Shown piece by piece: positions 58,577-64,000 of a DNA stretch of 64,000 nt. The DNA is taken from NCBI GenBank assembly GCA_943736015.1, contig OX031060.1:22831231-22895230 (forward strand), read 5' to 3'. The position numbers and the translations under genes were made by a program. Each line of letters opens with the position of its first letter. The stretch's first letter is position 1. Below the pieces are notes generated by a model that ran no database searches, was not told where the DNA came from, and saw only the letters and a list, made by a program, of their open reading frames with translations. This stretch comes from Tridacna crocea. Lineage: Eukaryota > Mollusca > Bivalvia > Cardiida > Cardiidae.

Positions 58577-61388
58577 GGGGATACATTTCCAATCTGTATC
58601 TATTTATTCCTGGAAGGGTTGTTATGTGCAAAAAGACATTGTAACTGTTTGTAAAGAACAATGATGGAAAAAAAAAAAAAAAAAAAACACGAAATTTGTG
58701 AGCAGTAGATTTTGATAGCTATGTGCTTAGAATTTGCAGAAGTTAATTTCAAGAATATCGATATTTTCTAGACAGTTTTGGATTCAATTAAAAAAAGTTG
58801 TAAACTATTTTGAGGGAGATCAGTGCCTTCTTTTACCAGTACTTTGCACAATATTGTTCCCATTGGCACTTGCTGCTTTCTTTGATCCGAGTCTACAAAC
58901 GCTTCAGAATCAACCAGTTCCTTGTTTCTGATACTTCATTCAGCTTTAATGTTAGTCACTGAGATAAAACTTACCTCTGGAATTATTCGATATGATTAAC
59001 CACTTGTAACCATTTTTGGTCCCTTGTATGTGTGTTTCTGTAAGATGTATCGTCGGTCTGTGAAATGCAAATGTCTAGAAATTTGATTTTATTTTCAATT
59101 TAAGGAAATGCCATGCGTTACCCCCTTCAATTTGTTCGATTTACCTTCAGTCGAAGTGTTGTACATTTAGTACGAGAAATATTTCTTTTTGTTTGAGTTT
59201 ACACCTTTAGCTGTAATTGCTTGAAATTGCTTGTCAGTAGGCCCTAAAACTGTATTTCTACCTTTTTTTGACAGTACAAGTTCTTAAACCAGTACCCCCA
59301 GTTGGCGATTTCAAACCCACAAGGCCTAAAACCAACCAACAGGCAGTTGCAAGCATATTGGGCCCTGGAATTGTATCCTCAGTTCGTGGAATGTTTCCCC
59401 AATCTATTTCAAATCCTCGTAGACTTTGAAATTGTTCTATACCCAGTTGAATGTACACCCAGGCCCTAAACCACTGCCTCACTCTCGTGGTATTGTTTGC
59501 ACAGTTTGCCCATACACTTTTTTCCTGACATGTACTTAAAATCTGTAAGATTTCAGAGAGAATCCCAAATTTAACTTGTCTTCCAGTCTTAAAACATTAG
59601 TCAGCCCAATGAACCCAAGTTAGCAACTGAACACCCCCAGTCTATGAGTCCCTCGGATACACCATAAGGCCCTGAAGCTGTGTTCTGTCTGAAAATCCAC
59701 CCTTTTTCAATTCCCTTACCTTCTTGATGTACCCACAGTTCGAAGATGTCCATTGGTTACTGCAACAGCTCGCGTTATGTTATTTTAGGAATCGAGACGT
59801 AGCCTTGGTGAGATGTTACTGCAACTGTTTGCGTTATGGTATTTCAGGAATCGAGATGGTAGCCTTGGTGAGATGTATCAGTAAGCTATAAACCAGTGTC
59901 CTTCCAGAGATTTTACTCCCTACCTGTTAGCCTGCAATCCCCAGTCGGAAAGATATTCGCTTGGATCCTTGTACTTCATCTCAGACGGTGAAAGACATTC
60001 TCAGTTTGATGCTCCTTCCAATCTTGTAACAATGTCCCTTCTATTATTTCAAACCAATGCCGTATGCCTGTATCCGTGGTCTGTCAGTTGGACAGATATA
60101 ACCTCAGAATTTACAACTATGCCCTCACCGGTGATTTAGCCCCAGTCAGCTTGTTTATTCTGCTTCCTTCAAATTAGAACGTAACTTAATTGAATGTACC
60201 TTCCAACGATAAAGCTATGCCCCTGTTGTTTCACCGATAAGTCTTTGGCCTCAACGTCTTCTTTATGATCTTAACCCTTAGTCTGAACGGCCTGAAATAA
60301 TGTATTCGCCCTCATGTTTCATCTCACACACTCTATCTCTTCTCCTTTTCTTTATTTATTTCTATCCCTCTTTTTGCAATTTCTGTTTTTCTTCACCTCT
60401 CTCCATTTAATTTTGTGTATCTCTATTGTTTCTCTTTCTCTGTGTCTCTCACACTCTATCTACTGCCTTCCGAACTCTTTTTTACTACTCTCTGTCCCTC
60501 ATTTTATCTTTCTCTCAACACTGTTTTCCACGCTCAGTCTCTCGCTGTTTCTCTGTTTCTCTGTCTGTTTGTCTGTCTCTCTCGCTTTCTGTCTTTCTCT
60601 TGCTCTGTGTATCACTCTATACCCCTTTCCATTTCTATTCCTGCTCTTCTTTTATTTCTTTCCTCTTTCTACCTGTATCTCACTGCCTTCTTTCACACAG
60701 TCTCTTTATCTCTGTTGCTTTCTGTCTCTTCCGCTATTCAACCATCTTCTGTCTCATTTTCCTATCACTCCCTATTCTGTTATGTTCTCTCTGTCTCTCT
60801 TTATTTCTCTTTGCTTCCTGCAAACTTTACTCTTGTCTCTCCATCCTATCAATCTCTTTCGCTTTTTTCCCTATTATCTATCTTACTATCTATATATCTA
60901 TCTCTATCTGTCTATCTATCTATCTATCAATCTATCTATCTATCTATCTGTCTATCTATAAAGACTGCTTTCTCTGACCACACGATGTCCATCCTTTTCC
61001 TCCAAAAATGTACTTCCTACAATAAATTAGCTTCTTTTCTTCATATCTTCCTCAGTCTGCATGATTAATCGTTTCTCATTCGATATGATGCTCCTTCAGT
61101 CCGTAATTTTGAGTGTAATCTAACTATATTATCATTCGAATATTTTAGAATGAAATGTTATGGTGTTACTAGCACATTTGAGACATCCTGGCAAGATCTT
61201 ACAAGATTACGTAATCACCCTGTAGATTTCTACATACGACCAATTTAAATTCCCTATCGACATCAGCTATTTACCTAATGAATGCCGAAAAAGCCAAGGT
61301 TCCCATTTTATGATCTAAAGCATCTATCTATTGGAAATAAGTCATAAAAATAAACGTAGGATTCTCAATGCTATAAGTGTGCAGTATT
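58577..61388 (+). repeat. Unit 8 spacer
   Basis: Mostly type A, but with CCCCAGTCGG near 59939 and AAAGACATTC near 59990, otherwise seen in units 5 and 6. It carries a private CCAATCTG near 58589. No gene seen. Confidence 0.75.
60314..60959 (+). repeat. Pyrimidine tract with TATC microsatellite, unit 8
   Basis: The TATC array is 60875-60959, 85 bases, type A. Confidence 0.9.
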
Positions 61389-61646
61389 GATTGAAGAGTG
61401 TTAAAAGTTCGATTTCAATATTAGTTCAGTTCATATTGCGGCGGCCCGTGAACTTGTCCTCTCCTGCAATTACTTTTACCAGTATTCCGCACAATATTCT
61501 TTCCAAGGCACTGACTACTTTTCAACATAAGAATCGTCAAAATAATGATAAAGGATGAGAAATGAATCATATCGCAATGACTGTAAGCAATTTGCGGAAA
61601 AAATCGACCGAGGCGGGAATAAAACTAGCAGCTCCGTGTTCTCGAT
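61389..61646 (-). mobile_element. SINE-like copy A, unit 8
   Basis: Type A sequence with the decayed B box. Confidence 0.65.
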
Positions 61647-61742
61647 TTTTTTATGGTTCTCTTTATCCAGTACTCATCGTAATATTATATCCACTGGCTG
61701 CTGCCTCACATGCTCAATGTCATAAACATCAAAACATTATTC

Positions 61743-61745
<3 letters not shown>

Positions 61746-61797
<52 letters not shown>
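61746..61797 (+). repeat. (AG)26 microsatellite, unit 8
   Basis: Perfect repeat, 52 bases, the longest in the window. Confidence 0.95.
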
Positions 61798-61800
<3 letters not shown>

Positions 61801-62157
61801 TTTAAATGGAAAGTTGGAAAGCGCTTTTGATTTCGACACTTTTACCTTATAGTAGCAGGGTTGCACTTTGGATAAAGAAATTGTTAAGTTTGGAAAGATT
61901 AATGACAGAAAAGAGAATTTTATGTTTCGTCCTATTTTAATAGGTATGCGTTAAAAAGTGTTCTGAAAGTAAATATAAGGGTTAATGTTTTAGCCGTCGT
62001 CCTCTTTTCCACGAAATTACCGTTAAAACAATGAACAGCACTGAGACAGCAGACGGGCAATTGATTTCATCAAATCTTGCGAACTAGGGATTGGCTACCC
62101 CCTTGTCTCTAGAACTACGGATAAACGACTGAGTTATCGAACTAGTGTTTGACAATC

Positions 62158-62944
62158 GATTGATTGATTGATTGATTGACTATATGTGTTTAACACCGTT
62201 TTCAACGATATTCGAGTTATATTGCGGCGGCCAGTTCTCTTGCCTATGCGTTCCTATAGTTTCAGTAACTAGTACTTTTCACGATATTCTTCCCAAGCCA
62301 TTGACTGCTTTTCCACATAATTATAGTCAAAACTGCTGCTCAGAAAAATTAATGCTACCACAGTGAGCATTATCAACCCTCGGAAAGAAATGACCGAGCA
62401 GGGGATACAAACCAGCCAAGCAGTGCCTCAAGCTCCGGGCAATGCAGACCGAATACCTTTTTAAGAATCTTTGGAAGGTGAAGACAATGTGTTGATTTGA
62501 AAATGCTGTGAAGTATTTCAGGTAAATAAAAGAAGGGGGACTGAATTGGATGATTGATTGATTGCATGTGGTTTAACACCGTTTTCAACAATATTTCAAT
62601 TATATCGCGGCGGCCAGTGCACCTACCCATACTTTACTGAAGGTTCAGTAACCAGTCCTTTGTATGATATCTTCAAAATGCAAATTACTCCTTTTCAACA
62701 TAACTATTATTAAAAGTGGTTTCGAGAGGCTAGCGAAGAACCAATCCTGTCGCAAAAATTATTATCAAACCTCGGAAAGACATGGCCGAGTAGGGGAATC
62801 AAACCAGCTTACCCATGTCTCAAGTTCTATAGGCTATCGACCGAATTGATATTCGAAAATCTCTGTAGTGAAAGAAAAGTTTTGATTTTGGAATGGTGTG
62901 AAAGATTTTCAGATTTATCAAAGAAAGGTAACTAATTTGAATGG
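62158..62944 (-). mobile_element. Tandem SINE-like pair, unit 8
   Basis: Five GATT repeats, type A throughout. Confidence 0.72.
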
Positions 62945-63401
62945 AAAAAAAAGATGTTTTCCTGAACTCTTCAAGAGTTTGCTATAACTTAACACAAAGC
63001 CATGGCGTTTTTTCAACGCTTTTTAATAATTGCTTTGATGATGATGTTGATGATTATAATAATGGTGATGGTAGTTTCGATGGTTGAGTTGGTAGTGATG
63101 GTGGTAAAGCCGATACCGGATTTAGTAGTGGGGATAAATGTGTTTGTTTTCTTGGTGTTTTAAGGCCGACTTGAACATTACTTGTATGTTACTAATTGTG
63201 CACGTGGATTTTTAGAGACATTAAAACCGAGAGACAGCAACAGAGAGGCAGTGAGTGTGAGAGGGAGTGAGTTTGAGAAAGGTTTTAAATTTAACAATAT
63301 TTACTTAATAGTGGAAAGGTCGTATTGTGGATGAAGAAATTGTTAAATTTGTAAGCTAATGACAGAAAAGCGAAATATCTATACTGTGCTAGATTTCAAT
63401 A

Positions 63402-64000
63402 GGCATGTGTTGGCTTTGATATGTGTTACCTGCATTGAATGAAGGATCCATTAAATGAGATACCCTTGTTATTATAAAAGATTGAGATTTAAAGGGCTGG
63501 CTGTAAGGGGAGGTGGAGGCCAGGGAAATTCATCGGACTTTGGTAAAATTTGAATTTGTTTTGTTGCTTTTAGTCTATTGTGTTTTTAGTCATATTGGAT
63601 TTCAGTCATATGAGATATATCAGGGCGTCATTTGCATCTATCAAAGCTGTGTCGGTATTTTATTTACCAGTACATTTGCACATTATTCCAAACCAATGGA
63701 TGCTTTCCTACATCCATCAATATTTTTTTGGGGAAAAAAAAACTGTTAGTGACGAGAAAGTAATATATCATGTCGCAGTGACTCATCAAACCTCAGATAA
63801 AAATTGCAACAGCTTGGGAATCGAACCTGTGAACCCCTATTTTACAACCGCCGTTTGTCATGAGGTGAGCAACCAAGCTTAGAATTATGCTGATGATGTT
63901 TCTTGCACTTCATCAGATGTTAAAGATTATGTCAACAAAAATGAAGGTTACTATTTTTTGGTGTTTTAACGCCGACTTGAACATTACTTGAATGTAACTA
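63402..64000 (+). repeat. Long-form submonomer, unit 8 (cut by window end)
   Basis: One extra A in the poly-A run near 63735 shifts the open frame relative to every other unit. This is further evidence that the frame is not maintained. Confidence 0.75.

Larger units (their letters stand above)
1..64000 (+). repeat. 8.13 kb macrosatellite array, 7.87 units
   Basis: Seen directly: any distinctive word in the first 8.1 kb recurs at intervals of 8121 to about 8152 bases to the end of the window, always on the same strand and in the same order. Repeat-to-repeat distances measured at several internal anchors agree once microsatellite length changes are allowed for. No flanking single-copy DNA is present. 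Unit-specific substitutions and indels show these are distinct copies, not one copy pasted repeatedly by an assembler. I see no coding gene, rRNA or tRNA gene. Function is unknown; a pericentromeric, subtelomeric or other heterochromatic site is plausible by analogy with macrosatellites but is not shown by the sequence. Confidence 0.97.
56927..64000 (+). repeat. Macrosatellite unit 8 (partial, type A)
   Basis: 7074 bases, cut by the window end inside the long-form submonomer. It has the longest AG tract (26 repeats) and longest poly-A (20). It shares TTATGGGGCTGG with unit 4, CCCCAGTCGG near 59939 with units 5 and 6, and CACGTG (63201-63206) with units 1 and 2, so it is a mosaic. Confidence 0.95.

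Noticed and set aside
1..64000. CRISPR array or prokaryotic repeat cassette
   Set aside because: Repeats are hundreds to thousands of bases, with no short repeat-spacer alternation and no cas genes; SINE-like elements and microsatellites indicate a eukaryote.
1..64000. Assembly artefact (one unit duplicated by the assembler)
   Set aside because: Every unit has private substitutions and its own microsatellite lengths, and haplotype B and the conversion patch are structured. Copy number may still be wrong, but the copies are real variants.
1..64000. rDNA or histone gene cluster, given the 8 kb tandem period
   Set aside because: No rRNA-like conserved sequence and no histone reading frame was seen on either strand in a complete unit.

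Overview
The whole 64 kb window is one head-to-tail tandem array. A unit of about 8.13 kb is repeated 7.87 times, all in the same orientation, and neither edge of the array is inside the window. Taking base 1 as phase zero, units start at 1, 8124, 16266, 24400, 32530, 40668, 48789 and 56927 (lengths 8123, 8142, 8134, 8130, 8138, 8121, 8138, and 7074 so far). By eye the units differ by a few substitutions per kilobase plus microsatellite length changes. I find no supported protein-coding gene, rRNA, tRNA gene or CRISPR array. The open frames are short, often need non-ATG starts, and recur only because the DNA recurs.

Each unit has the same layout (unit 1 positions). 1-1650: four copies of a 440-449 bp submonomer; with two more copies at the end of the preceding unit they form a six-copy block across each unit junction. 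1651-4459: a low-copy spacer with a poly-A run, a remnant of the submonomer core, a degenerate ~20/40 bp minisatellite-like stretch, a 59 bp tandem duplication, and a ~650 bp pyrimidine tract ending in a TATC microsatellite. 4460-6446: SINE-like copies in minus orientation, an AG/GA microsatellite, a 390 bp tandem duplication of a SINE plus flank, and diverged submonomer pieces. 6447-7236: a 790 bp 'long-form' submonomer that still contains a fuller SINE with a good pol III B box. 7237-8123: two more submonomers.

The organism is a eukaryote, most likely a mollusc (perhaps a bivalve). The dispersed element has a GCGGCGGCC core, a (GATT)n edge and a reverse-strand GGTTCGATTCC box; from memory this resembles SINE-like repeats common in molluscan genomes. 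That assignment is recollection, not a search.

The most interesting signal is how the array was built and how it evolves. The submonomer carries an internal fragment of the same SINE family found elsewhere in the unit, so the macrosatellite seems to have grown by repeated amplification of a SINE-containing segment. Units 5 and 6 share a 5.3 kb variant haplotype (here 'B'; the rest 'A'). Unit 7 carries a ~0.5 kb patch of B inside an A background, the expected footprint of gene conversion. Other markers group the units in conflicting ways, so exchange between units is a better description than a simple duplication tree.
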